Below, piece by piece: positions 11,664 to 22,668 of a stretch of DNA of 64,000 nt; position 1 is the stretch's first letter, and the number at the start of each line of letters is the position of its first letter. The notes under the pieces are model-generated. The model was given only the letters and a program-made list of their open reading frames with translations. It had not been told where the DNA came from and searched no databases. Made by a program: the position numbers and the translations under genes. The stretch is from Solen grandis (taxonomy: Eukaryota; Mollusca; Bivalvia; Adapedonta; Solenidae), in contig CM037782.1 in assembly GCA_021229015.1 (NCBI GenBank), positions 45,387,040 to 45,451,039 on the forward strand, written 5' to 3'.

Positions 11664-12186
11664 AGTGTGGTCATACTTCGTGGTATACAACGTCATTTTA
11701 AGCTAACACAAAAAGCAAATTTTCATCGATTCAGAGGGAAAAACTGCTGTAAGTATTTTATTTCTTGATCAATTTTAATGGCATATAGCGCATGCGAAGC
11801 GGAAAATTTTGTTCTACACATCGGTCCTAATGATTCTTCTGTCAGGTGTACAGTTTTCCCTTAGAGGCTAACATTCGGGAAAACCTTTCCAAGATGTTTT
11901 TTTTTTTTTTTTTTTTTTTTTTGCTAACACGTAAAACGCATCACTAATATTGTCAAAAATCCGTTTTTTAGAATTTAAAGCTTTGCATGCATGCTGATCG
12001 AAAGGTCAGATATTAAGTCGAAATCCCTAGGATAAAGGGGCTTTCAAAATAATGCCGCTTTCAAAATAATGCCGTGTTCTTGTAGATATCAGTATGTGTT
12101 AGATAATGCTAACACGAAAAGCAAACACTTTCTAGCTAACACGTAAAGTCAAATGTGGAAATTTACCCTCTCATGAGCTCAAGTTG
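11664..12186. repeat. Left arm of a ~500-bp inverted repeat
   Basis: This stretch matches the reverse complement of 15281-15764. Shared landmarks in the same order include taagctaacac, gattcagagggaaaaactgc, tcaattttaatggcatat, taatgattcttctgtcaggt, tagataatgctaacacg and ggaaatttaccctctca. The arms differ by small indels, including a T run at 11899-11921. See the composite entry at 11664-15764. Confidence 0.88.
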
Positions 12187-12840
12187 TGTTTAAACGTTCT
12201 GTTCACTGATACTCTTGTATCAAGAGACAAACAATCTTATATAGCGATATCAAAACATGTATTAACTAAATTCCGTTTGTCCAGAACAAACGAAAAGGCT
12301 TTCTGCTTTGTAAATCAATAAATACCAGATCAGCTTAATATTCTTATTTACATGTGCTACGTTATCGTCCGATTATGCATGGTGTCAGAGTTTCACGTAT
12401 CTAGCAGTTTTTGAAATTTCATTTCCCTCAAACACATGTTGAGTCATCAGATTGTAGGGCTTAAAAGTTAGTTTGACCACTTTACCTTGAAAGTTTTTTT
12501 TATTTCGGACAATAAAAAAACAAATGCAAAACAAATTCCATATATTATCTTCTTTAAAAAAAAATGAAGAAAATCCGCCTGATATGAGATTGAATGATTT
12601 TATTTTAGTTAATTATGACTCCTTTTGAACTTGGAAAAGTAAAACGTGCAACTAATAAGGTTAGGAATAGTCGAGTGCGCTGTCTTACGGACAATTCCTG
12701 TTGTTCTTTGCAAAAATTATTTATATTTATAATTCCTTGAGTACTTACCTGCATCATTTGGCTTTTCATATTTTAGTTGCATAACATGTAATATTACCCC
12801 AATTGTATATCAGGTCATATGAAGCATTTAAACCATTCGT

Positions 12841-13067
12841 AGCTCACCAGAGCACAACATGCTCAAGGTGAGCTTTTGTGATCATCCTGCGTCCGTCGTT
12901 ATGCGTCGTCATCAATTTACTTTCAGACCTCTCCTCTATAACCACAGGGTAGAAATAAATGAAACTTAGCATAAATGATCCTTGGTAGGCCCTTCACTAA
13001 AGACATGTAAATAAATTTGATCCATTCAGAAGTCTGGTTGTCATGGAAACCAAAAGAATTTTATGTT
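12841..13067 (+). mobile_element. 5' fragment of an AGCTCACC-family element
   Basis: It begins agctcaccagagcacaaca and continues with tgctcaaggtgagc and a cgtccgtcgt microsatellite-like stretch, as in the intact copies. It runs into an opposite-orientation 3' end at 13068, so two copies meet tail to tail. Confidence 0.75.
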
Positions 13068-13980
13068 TACAAGATGGCCAAGATGGCCCTTGATCGCTCA
13101 CCTGAGACAGATGATTCTAGAGTGTAAAAGTGAAATCTGGCTTTTTTATGATGAAAAGGGCATAACTCCTAAATTAACAAGTCAATATCAGTTATAATTG
13201 AACCCGATTGCGAGATTATGGGCATAAATATTGTCTTAAAGTTTTAAAAAGATTGCTAAAAAATGAAGATGCTAGAGTGTAATCAAAGTGAAATCTGGCA
13301 TTTTTTATATTTAAAGGGGCATAACTCCTGACCTAATTAACAGATCTCGGCCATATTCAAACTCAATCGAGACATTATGGTCATAAGCACCGCCATACAG
13401 TTTTAAGATGATTGCTTAAAAGATGAAGATGCTAGAGTGTAAACAAAGTGAAATATGGCAATTTTTTAACATTAAAAGGCGCTTAACTCCTGACCTAATT
13501 GACGGATCTCAGCCATAATCAAACTCAATCGAGACATTATGGTCATAAACATTGCCATAAAGTTTGAAGATGATTGCTCAAAAGATGAAGATGCTAGAGT
13601 GTAAACAAAGTGAAATCTGGCATTTTTTTAATATTTAAAGGGGCATAACTCCTGACCTAATTGACGGATCTCAGCAATAATCGAACTCAATCGAGACATT
13701 ATGGTCATTGCCATTAAGTTTGAAGATGATTGCTCAAAAGATGCAGATGCTAGAGTGTAAACGACGTGAAATCTGGCTTTTTTTAATATTAAAGGGGGCA
13801 CAACTCCTGACCTAAATGACGGATCTCAGCCATAATCGAACTCAATCGAGACATTATGGTCATTAACATTGTCTAAAGTTTGAAGATGATTGCTTCAGAA
13901 ATAAAGGTGATATAGTGTAAACACTAAAAATTGTTGACGCCGCACGACGCACGACGGACACTCACGGGATCACAATAGCT
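13068..13980 (-). mobile_element. AGCTCACC-family element, minus orientation, with ~157-bp core repeats
   Basis: Read on the minus strand it ends in CTCAGGTGAGCGATC, then AGGGCCATCTTGGCC and ATCTTGT at 13068. The core holds about six units of ~157 bp, marked by gatgctagagtgtaa near 13113, 13268, 13428, 13588, 13747 and 13911. The 5' side, gtgtccgtcgtgcgtcgtgc followed by GTCAACAATTT, lies at about 13920-13980. A SINE fragment replaces the terminal palindrome. No protein is encoded. Confidence 0.82.
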
Positions 13981-14075
13981 CGCGACGTCCAGCTGATTAC
14001 AGGTCGAGGAGGACCCCGAATGCACGGAGGCATCCGGGTAGAACCACCGACATACCGCAAGCTGGCTGGAAGGTT
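13981..14075 (-). mobile_element. SINE body fragment
   Basis: It contains gcgacgtccagctgattaca, gaccccgaatgcacg and taccgcaagctggctgga, matching the body of the SINE at 8501. The tRNA head is missing. Confidence 0.85.
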
Positions 14076-15280
14076 TGGGCTTTTTTCTGTCATTTTCAAG
14101 GGCAAATAACTCAACATTGTGGGCTAGCACACCTCAATTGATTTCAACTCAATGTTTGGTACAATATCCCCTATCACTGTGTAAAAGTTGTTGAAATTCT
14201 ATGTAACAGTTTTTATACTTTAGTCCCAAACGCGAACATAAAAAACATATTCTTAGTTTTTATTCAAGAAAAACGCAGTATAGTTATTTGCCAATTCATT
14301 GTGAGAAATCAGTTGGATGAAATTATTTTAAAATTAGCATAATGACTAAGACTGAAACAACAAACAATAATGTAAAATAAAATAAGGTATCGGTAGGCTT
14401 ACTTTTAAGTTATCTAAACATGCTCTTATGAGTTGTTGTTTATTGTTTTGAAATATGAATACATGTACATTATCTGATCGGACAGGATTACATTGACCTA
14501 ATCATTAAAGATATACAATTTTTCTCTGAAGTCCCAATGTCAGATGTCTCCGCAAGACTTGAAGACCCAGTAAAGTAATAAACATGAATTTTATGCTTAA
14601 GTATCCGCAGTGTAATATACATTTACTACAAACCGACGACATATATGCAAAGTCTTATACCCCGCTTAATCAAAGATGTAATTTCCTCAAATGCAAATGA
14701 CGGCAGGAAATTATATCCCTAGAAATAAAATCAACAGAAACAGGAAATGTATTTATATAATTTCCGGCCTGTTGTTTGAATCATATATTTGTGCATCGCA
14801 GTTGAAGAATTCAAAGTATAAGGAAACTATATACATGTATATCAAACCAAATTTTTCCTTATTTTGAGAGTAGTATCCCTTATTTTATATATAGTGAAAT
14901 ATGACCCAACTTTCGTGCCAGACGTAAAAAGAATTAATAAAACAATCAATAGTTCCGATATCAGGGGAAATCAATTTAATTCCAAGCCCATACAGAAATA
15001 ACATATTCTATACATGTGTTGTCCAAGAAGTTCTACCGACACTGTCAAGAGATTTCAACATATAACAAGAAGACGTTTGACGCAAGGTAACCATAAACAA
15101 ACTGGGTGCGTCTTTATAAATGTATCAAGAGATCTAGGAGGTTTCTAGGAAGAAATCTATCTTTTGAGAAAAAAAGCGAATGTATCCTAGATCTACATGA
15201 AAATACGAAAAATGCTTTGTTTTTAAGCTGTCGTTTTTAAGTGATCATTTACGTTATGAAATTTAGGTCTCTTAATATAC
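14076..15280. other. TNFR intron sequence without recognised features
   Basis: AT-rich DNA with no exon, repeat unit or RNA gene that I can support. Confidence 0.4.
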
Positions 15281-15764
15281 TTGAGCATTTGAGAGGGTAA
15301 ATTTCCACTCTTGACATTACGTGTTAGCTAGAAGGTGTTTTTTCTTCGTGTTAGCATTATCTAACACATACTGATATTTACAAGAACACGGCATTATTTT
15401 GAAAGTTAATTCCTTTATCCTAGTGATTTCAGATCAATTTCTAACCTTCCGATCAGCATGCATGCAAAGTTTTAAATTCCTAAACATGGATTAATGACAA
15501 TATTAGTTATCCCCATTACGTGTTAGCAAACAAAAAATTACGATCTCGAAAAGTTTTCCCGAATATAAGGAAAAACTGTACACCTGACAAAAGAATCATT
15601 AGGACCTATGTGTAGAACACAATTTTTCGCTTCGCATAGGCTATATGCCATTAAAATTGATAAAGAAATACAATACTTACAGCAGTTTTTTCCCTCTGAA
15701 TCGATGAAAATTTATTTTTCGTGTTAGCTTAAAAGGACGACATAAACCACGCGGTATGGCCACT
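15281..15764. repeat. Right arm of a ~500-bp inverted repeat
   Basis: Reverse-complement partner of 11664-12186. The two arms enclose about 3.1 kb. Confidence 0.88.
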
Positions 15765-15857
15765 TTGACTTAGTTATCATCATGCAGGTACGTTTTTTAT
15801 GTTACATAAAATATTTTTGTTTCTTGACTTATTCTTATAGTATATACATAAGGTATC

Positions 15858-16366
15858 GGGGCCTCCAATGCCGAGAGGGTAAAGTCGCTGACTCACTCAG
15901 CCCCTCACCGCGTGGGTTCGAATCCTGGCAGGGTCATTCGGATTTTCATGTGAGGAAGCCTTCCAGCTGGCTTGCGGTAGGTCGGTGGTTCTACCTGGGT
16001 ACCTCTGTGTACTCGGGGTCTTCCTCCACCTGTAATTAGCTGGACGTCGCTATATGATTGAAATACTATCGCAGCGACGGTAAACCCCAATACAACAACA
16101 ACAACAACAGTATTTCAGTCATATAGCGACGTCCAGCTAATTACAGGTGGAGGAAGACCCCGAATGCACGCAGGCATCCGGGTAGGACCACCGACCTACC
16201 GCAAGCCAGCTGGAAGGCTTCCTCACATGAAAAATCCGTAGTCCCTAGCGGGATTCGAACCCACAGCGGTGAGGGGCTGAGAGATTTGTAGTCCACGACT
16301 GTAACCGCTCGGCCACGGCGGCCCCTGAAATACTGTTGAAGCGACGGTAAACTCAAATAGTCAAGT
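15858..16366. mobile_element. SINE interrupted by a second SINE in opposite orientation
   Basis: A plus-strand SINE head begins GGGGCCTCCAATGCCGAGAGG near 15858, with B box GGTTCGAATCC near 15915. Its body runs to about 16067, and its usual tail (gttgaagcgacggtaaac, tcaaatagtcaagt) lies at 16335-16366. The 11-mer cataaggtatc flanks the whole at 15847-15857 and 16367-16377. A second copy at 16068-16325 lies inside on the minus strand. Confidence 0.85.
16068..16325 (-). mobile_element. Inner SINE with well-preserved tRNA-like head
   Basis: The minus strand begins GGGGCCGCCGTGGCCGAGCG and has B box GGTTCGAATCCC. A variable-arm-like CTCTCAGCCCCTCACC segment lies between, as in serine/leucine tRNAs. 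The anticodon stem is imperfect, so it is not a functional tRNA gene. The 9-mer tgaaatact at 16059-16067 and 16326-16334 may be its target duplication. A CAA-repeat tail sits at about 16092-16108. Confidence 0.8.
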
Positions 16367-16377
16367 CATAAGGTATC

Positions 16378-16755
16378 ATATTGATGGTAATGTAATGATC
16401 TATTGTAAGATACAATTTACTTTCACATTTCTTCAATAGAAAAGGAGGTATCTGAAAACGTGACTGCCATAAGTGAAAAATTTGTTACGTGTTTTTGTGA
16501 GATTTAATCTTTGTTAATAGTCTTTGTCTACATATTGCATTCAAATGATTATTCATATACTTTTAAAAATAAATGATCTGAATAAAATAAATTTTAACTT
16601 AGTTTATATTAATTGCTATATAATTTTTCACAACACTATCGGAAGGTGACCCATGTGGCCATACTTGTGAAAAGAACCCTGAATACCATTTGGAAGTTCT
16701 CGTGCCGGGACGAAGATATAGGAATGGAGGGAAAAATGAAATTTGACTTTTCAAC
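16378..16755. other. TNFR intron 3' part
   Basis: No repeat or exon recognised. The donor of exon 16760-17165 lies at its right edge. Confidence 0.4.
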
Positions 16756-16759
16756 ATAC

Positions 16760-17165
16760 CATCTTTGCAAACATCCATGCACTCATCGTCACTTGTTGGT
16801 TGGCAGGGTCTTGCTGACCTTTTATTGCGACGTGAGCAGCTATTACAAGTGGTGCACACCGAGGAATTCCAAGTTTTGCTGAACGAATCAGGCTCGCAAT
16901 CTTCACAGACCGTGTTGCGTGTGCCAGAACATGTCTCCTTTGTAAACTGTCCTGGCTTGCACAGAGTGCACGGTTCGCACGTGTTGTGCGTGCCATCGTT
17001 AAAGGTGCCAGATGGACAGGGGACGCAACGCCTGTCCCGGTCACGTCGACATCCATGCACTTGTCCCATTCCTTTCAAGCAGTCCGAGCAATGTAAACAA
17101 TCCTGTGTGCCATCTTGGAGAAAGGCGAGATACATATCTTGTGGACATTTTGTATCAAAACTGGC
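16760..17165 (-). CDS. TNF receptor superfamily protein: exon with three cysteine-rich domains
   Basis: The exon starts after TTTATTTTCAG and ends at donor G|GTATGTTG. It encodes 135 codons plus one base. Cysteine-rich domains run in order: one from CPQDMYLAF through CLHCSDC to RRC, a second from PCPSGTFNDGTHNTC to VCEDC, and a third from EPDSFSK through CTTCNSC to DDEC. It ends in CMDVCKDG, which opens a fourth domain in the next exon. One N-glycosylation site (NSS) lies in the third domain. This is the ligand-binding ectodomain. The signal-peptide exon should lie upstream (higher coordinates) but was not found before the scaffold gap at 20502. Orthology to a particular vertebrate TNFR cannot be decided. 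Confidence 0.9.
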
Positions 17166-17374
17166 CTGAAAATAAAAGCATCGTGTTAAATGTGTAAATT
17201 AGTTATTTCTTTTTTTCAATTAGTTACAGTGATCAAATCTCAATACTTTGAATGGATAACGAACTAACGAACTTATCATTTACCTTATGTGACCCTTCGT
17301 CTTCGTTCTGATCGACGTCTTGCCTCAAATGCCCCTATACCCATACAAACTTATATCATATTGGTCTACACATG

Positions 17375-17375
<1 letters not shown>

Positions 17376-17430
<55 letters not shown>
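17376..17430. repeat. (AT)n microsatellite
   Basis: About 27 AT dinucleotides in a row. Small ORFs reading Ile-Tyr repeats across it are artefacts. Confidence 0.95.
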
Positions 17431-17431
<1 letters not shown>

Positions 17432-17481
17432 CTTTGGTGGGCATAAATACATATATATGTACGTTGACATATTTGTTATTA

Positions 17482-20070
17482 CGGCTTTCCGCAAACCTGC
17501 GGAAAACGTATAGGGTTTGTTATGTTTCTTCTTCTTATTATTATTATTCCTCATTTTCCAACCAAATCCAAGAGTTAATTTCAGTATGTTGCCAGTGTCT
17601 GAGGAAAATGAAAATTAAATTGCCTCGACAAAAACGTTCAAATTTTTAAATTCTATCATTTTAAATTTTCAAAGACGTCAAACGACGTCAGATTTGACGT
17701 CAGCATCAAAAGTTTGTTCGCGCTCTGGAGCCTTTATTTTTTGTCGTTTTATCTTGATATTTTCACAGAAGAAGTATGTTATGATGTAGATGTTCACCTT
17801 GTCTTTCAAATTTTTAAATTCGAAAAATTTAAGAATTTATGGCAAAACCGAGTTTCAATTTTTGGTCCTAAAACTATTATTTAACATTACAAAGGCTACT
17901 GATGAGATAGAAGCATGAAAATTGGACAGCTCATCGGCCCAGAGGTCTACTTTCATTTCTGTAAAAGATTTCCTTTTAAGTCACGTGGTTATGACGTCAT
18001 TTAAAAAGCAAAATCCTATTTTTTCAAAGATTTCTCTGGCTCTGGCATCATGCATTTTGAGTCAATTTTAATTAAATTGAAATTGCAGTAATAAAAATGT
18101 ATCTCTTTATACATTCAATCATTTTCAATTTTCATTGGCGTCATATGACGTCAGATTTGACGTCAGCTTCAAAAGATTGTTCGCGCCATAGAGCCTTTAA
18201 TTTTGGTCCAATTATCTTGATATTTTTACAGAAGATGTATTTCAGGATTTAGATGTGCACCTTGGCATTCAAATTTTCAAATTCTAAAATGTTAAGATTT
18301 CGTGGCAATACCGAGTTTCGAACTTTGGTCCAAAAATTAAATTTAAATGTTACAAAGCGCCCTGATGCGTTATAAGCATGAAAATTGGACAGCATATCGG
18401 CATAAAAGTTTACATTCTATTTTCTGAATGATTTTCTCTTAAGTCACGTGGTTATGACGTCATCAAAAAGTCAAAAAGCATTTCTTTTTAAAGTTTTCTC
18501 TCGCTCTGGTATCATCAATTTTGAGTCAATCTTAATTCTATCTTCAGTATTCATACAGTTAAAATTGATATGATCCGTACTGCAAAAATTGTTTGTTTTG
18601 TCACGTGATTATGACGTCATGCATAGTTAAGCAAGAATTATTTAAAAAAAATCATATAAAATCGCCAATTAGACCAATGAACTTATAATTTTCAAGAATG
18701 TCGAAACTTCGTACGTTCATAAGTCTTTGAAAATTTTAAGTGATTACGTCATCAAACATGTTAGATATTAATGTTTACTGGAATGGCTACTTAAACATAT
18801 GAAAACAAACCTGTTCGCATTCTCGAAGATATTTTTTCTGGATTATTAGAACGTTAGCTGAACATGTCATTCCAAAAAAGATACTTTTCTTTAGTCACTT
18901 GATTTTGACGTCGTTGAAATATTAAAATCATTTATTTCAATATGTATTCGCGCTCCAGCGTCATGAGTATTGATGCCAATCTTAAGCATAACTTAAGAAA
19001 TTTATGTTGTAACACTTGTTTATGACAACATTGATTTGTAAGCAAAATATATTAAAAAGATCAAAAGATTGGACGTATTAACTTTAGATAAATAATATTG
19101 CCGTATCTTAACATGCGCAAAAAGTCAAGAAATTTCAAGTGATTACGTTATCAAACATAATTTATTCATGTTTTTTCGTAAAAGGGCTTATTCATGGAAA
19201 TATATTAATTTGCAGAAAGAAACGAAAGTGGTCATTGTGTTGGTTCAGCAAGATCCGATTGTTCTTTTGCAGTAAAAAGTGCCTGTGTTGAATAGTGAAT
19301 TGTGATACGTTTTTGAGTTAATGAGTCGCATTTACGATGAATTAGTATAATTATACTAGAGCCAGAAAACCCATACTGATATCTTATTGCATTTGTTATC
19401 ACGGCTTTCCGCAAACCTGAAGAAAATGACAAATACATGTAATTCTACCTATCGATTTTTTTTATCTTTTCTAAAGGTTTAACGGTTTCTTTTTCTAAAT
19501 CTGTAAAATAAGGAAATATATAAAGCAAATGAATTGTTGAAAGTTTCAAGACGTTTATAACGTGTATTACATAAAAATAAGAAATTATTTTCATGATTTT
19601 GCTTACACCTCTGCCTTTGTTTCCTTTTTTTTTTTTTTTTTTAATTTTTATGTGGTAAATTGCAATGATTATTTGTTAAGTCATATGCTTACGAAGAAAT
19701 AGATATTAGATAAAGAATAAAAAAAAACACTTTTAAAATCGATTGAATAACGTAAGAAAACAATTTTTGAGGATAGTATTATCTTAAAATTTTCCTGTTT
19801 TTATTTTCTGAATGATAGTAAACGGTTGTGTAATCATATATATGCTTTCTCAATATCTTCTTAAGAAGATGAAAATAAATAGAAAAAAAGATTTAAAGCT
19901 TTTTTTAAAACATATTTATATATAATTTATGATAATGATAATTTACGTATCTAATCTTACATTATAATGCATCATTATTCCATTTCTTTGTATTAACTTA
20001 TATATTCAATACCCTTGAAATAAGCAAACGGAAAGCCGCTTCGTTTGTATCTTAAACAAACGACTTCTAG
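17482..20070 (+). mobile_element. CGGCTTTCCG-family palindrome-ended element
   Basis: The left end has the hairpin TTTCCGCAAACCTGCGGAAA. CGGCTTTCCG (17482-17491) is inverted as CGGAAAGCCG at 20029-20038. The right end forms a second hairpin, TCGTTTGT...ACAAACGA, followed by CTTCTAG (to 20070). The interior has two related units of about 460 bp (about 17650-18115 and 18116-18590) with a third diverged one. A second left end (acggctttccgcaaacctg) lies at 19401, so the copy has two left ends and one right end. The layout matches the AGCTCACC family. Non-coding. Confidence 0.75.
17680..18625. promoter_or_regulatory. Cluster of TGACGTCA-type (CRE/ATF-like) sites
   Basis: TGACGTCA cores occur near 17696, 17993, 18141, 18157, 18453 and 18611, three of them as ATGACGTCAT, with further GACGTCA variants. 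They are part of the internal repeat units, so they spread with the element. Any role in transcription is conjecture. Confidence 0.5.
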
Positions 20071-20236
20071 TTCATACTTGTATGTGTGATAAATATATTG
20101 ATAAATATTCAGTTTTGCTTACAACATGTATTTATATATGTAAATACATGTAATAGTGTACAAGCATACTTTTGGGATAGTAGTCCATCTTTTATATAAT
20201 CTATAACCGCACTTCGAGTATAGTCTATTATGAGTT

Positions 20237-20501
20237 GTGTCCCTTTGTAATGGCTGCACGTGTATTGTGAGCTCTTATGTTTTAATCAAAATGGGGATAG
20301 ATATAGTGCTATTTCGTATTAGAATTGGATGTTTTTCAATGCCAATGAAGAGTAGGAACAAAGTGTGCACATTGTGTATTGGTAAACGGACTGTGGGACT
20401 TTGTTTACGGCTGGTTATTTTTCTCTCTGTGTTGACTCTACTGGGTGGGGATGTGGAAACAAACCCGGGACCTCCAAAGTCACAGAAGCAGCAGACTCTT
20501 T
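20237..20501 (+). CDS. N-terminal fragment of a retrotransposon-type ORF with a 2A ribosome-skipping motif
   Basis: The frame runs open into the N gap. A hydrophobic stretch (LCLRLVIFLSVLTLL) leads into GGDVETNPGP, with the D-V-E-x-N-P-G-P core at 20450-20473. In 2A peptides the ribosome fails to form the Gly-Pro bond, here between codons 20468-20470 and 20471-20473, and resumes at proline. Such motifs are known near the N-terminus of ORFs of CR1-type non-LTR retrotransposons in molluscs and other invertebrates, and in some invertebrate NLR-type proteins. The start codon is uncertain (in-frame methionines at 20237, 20291 and later). Everything downstream is lost in the gap. A retrotransposon is the likeliest source. 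Confidence 0.7.
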
Positions 20502-20601
20502 NNNNNNNNNNNNNNNNNNNNNNNNNNNNNNNNNNNNNNNNNNNNNNNNNNNNNNNNNNNNNNNNNNNNNNNNNNNNNNNNNNNNNNNNNNNNNNNNNNN
20601 N
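20502..20601. other. Assembly gap (100 N)
   Basis: Exactly 100 N, a usual placeholder for a join of unknown length. The linkage of the TNFR contig to the MADD contig depends on this join. Confidence 0.97.
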
Positions 20602-20752
20602 AGTTTTATGCTGTTCACTGCTCCTCAGTGGTCTGGAAATGAGGATTTTATAATTAAATTTGGTAAGGTTTAACTGTGGTTTTCTGCAGATCAGGCTTTA
20701 TGTGGTACCTATTGAGTGCGTCAAAATGAGTCTATATGAGGGAAAGGGTTAA
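20602..20752 (-). mobile_element. MITE family 1, right part, cut by gap
   Basis: Matches 22470-22668 and the reverse complement of 36779-36959. It ends TATGAGGGAAAGGGTTAA. Confidence 0.8.
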
Positions 20753-22469
20753 AAGCCCTGCTTTCACATTCTAGTCACATAGTAGATAAAATTGCTTCAC
20801 AGTATGAAATGATAGATTGAATCTCTGGGTTAAAGTAATAAAAAAATTTTTTTTTCTGTCCATCAGTCATCACATATATATACCGAAGAGCGTTACTTTA
20901 GATTGCATGCTGTTAATGTCAACAAAATGAATTGGAGTATATACATGTATATTGGAATTATGTGTTACATCACTTATTACAAAAAAGTTCAGTAAGTTTT
21001 CATGTTGGTCAAGTGTTGGTCTAGTTTTTATTTCCAGGCAATTTGATGAATAAAGAAGGGGTATTAATAGTTACTGTGTATATCATCACAAAAAAATAGG
21101 ACCAGTTTGATTTAATAGGTTACAATCCAACAAATCTTGATGGGAGTTACATCCCCTTCTAACAAATCCTTAGGTCTTTTCAAAATTTTAATGCCATTAA
21201 TTTTACTTGGGGTGCACTTTTCTTCTACTTTGTTTCTCCAGTTTTTCATCATTTCCACTGTCAAAAATATCAATCAAATAAAACCAAACAAAGGGACACA
21301 CTTCCAGGTTTCTTTATGCGCATTGTTTTCTTGTATCATTGAAGGGAATAAAGAGAAAGACAGAAGAATGAATGTATGATTTAGAAAGATTTGTCTGAAA
21401 AGTGACATTTATGACATACCATTAGTACTAATATTATTTACTGACATGGATTCAGTAATGTGCTGGATAAAATGAAATGCCACAGGTTTATAATTATACC
21501 AACAAGCTGAAATCTGATGACAAATGACAAAAGGCCAAAAAAACCTGTTTGCCAAAATCACCATATTTAGATCTGACATGTTAATGAGGCACCTTGATTT
21601 TTAAATGTTTTAGGATAGACAGTTTAAAAACATTAGGAAAGTGACTGTTTTACAGAAATAATGTGAGGTTCATGTTGGCTATTGGTAATTAGTCTGTATA
21701 TAAATTATATAAAAAATGTTCACTGGTTACAAAATAATTGTGGTTATTTTCTAAGTCTGTACATAAATAATATAGAAGATTTTCACTGATTACTAAATAA
21801 TTGCATTTATTGGCTCATTTTCTTTTTTTTGCAATTACCTCAAGGGACAAAATTGTACCCAATGACTACAAATTGCTGCATTAGACACACAAAATTCTGC
21901 ATTTAAAATGCAAATCTTACTTGACAAAAATCATTGCCCAGTGGGCAGGATAATGGCGTATAGATTATTCCTCACTACTGCATTGCCTTCATTACAGTCA
22001 GAATTGGATTCTAGGGAAGAGAGAAAATTAGGGAAAGATACAGACTGAGGTCTTTAGTATTGATCTTGGGTTAGTAATGTAATATGAAGTACATGCTAGT
22101 GTTACGTCAGCAGGTTACAAGAGAGTGACATTGGTGAATTGTGATGGTTTCTTTTAATGAAGCCGCTATAAAAATTGTGAACGTGGGGGATCCAAACAAT
22201 GAAGGGAAGAATATCAAATATGGTTTGGTTTTGATAGAATATATTTTTTTTTTTTCAGACATACGTCTTTGATGGTTTGTGTCATTATGGCAAGGAGTGG
22301 TTTTAATTGGCTTCTGTATATTTTGAAAAGGGGATTGGTTTTGATTAGAGACGTTAGACTCTTGTATGAATGGAAAAGGGTTTTGATGGATAAGTTGTCC
22401 ATATCTGTATGTTCAGCATAGTAGCAAGCTTGATCAGGCTTTATCCTGTTTTGCTCAGTAGTGCTGCAC
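20753..22469. other. Non-coding sequence upstream of the first visible MADD exon
   Basis: No exon recognised. AT-rich, with a T run near 22243. Confidence 0.4.
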
Positions 22470-22668
22470 ATAGCCTCATAGAGGAAACCATGAAAAGAGT
22501 AACTTGCAGGCTGATCAGGTTTTATGCTGTTCGCTGCTCCTCAATGGTCTGGAAATGAGGATTTTTTAATTAAATTTGGTAAGGTTTAACTGTGGTTTTT
22601 TTGCAGATCAGGCTTTATTTGGTACTATTGAGTGTGTCAAAATGAGTCTATATGAGGGAAAGGGTTAA
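22470..22668 (-). mobile_element. MITE family 1 copy
   Basis: It contains cctcatagagg at the left and ends tatgagggaaagggttaa at 22668. The left TTAACCC end is lost. It shares 'aaatgaggattttttaatt' and 'ggtaaggtttaactgtgg' with the other copies. Confidence 0.8.

Larger units (their letters stand above)
11664..15764. mobile_element. Candidate foldback/long-TIR element inside the TNFR intron
   Basis: Two arms of about 490-520 bp in inverted orientation bound a 4.1-kb segment between TNFR exons. The interior holds two fragments of the AGCTCACC family and a SINE piece but no transposase-like ORF. The outer ends begin agtgtggtcatac and its counterpart. No target-site duplication was identified. 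It may instead be two independently inserted copies of one repeat in opposite orientation. Confidence 0.55.

Noticed and set aside
16141..16325. Possible functional serine/leucine tRNA gene (minus strand)
   Set aside because: The A and B boxes and a long variable arm are present, but the anticodon stem does not pair well and the sequence continues into a SINE body shared by four other copies.
16613..17169. Plus-strand ORFs opposite the TNFR exon
   Set aside because: Shadows of the cysteine-rich coding sequence on the minus strand.
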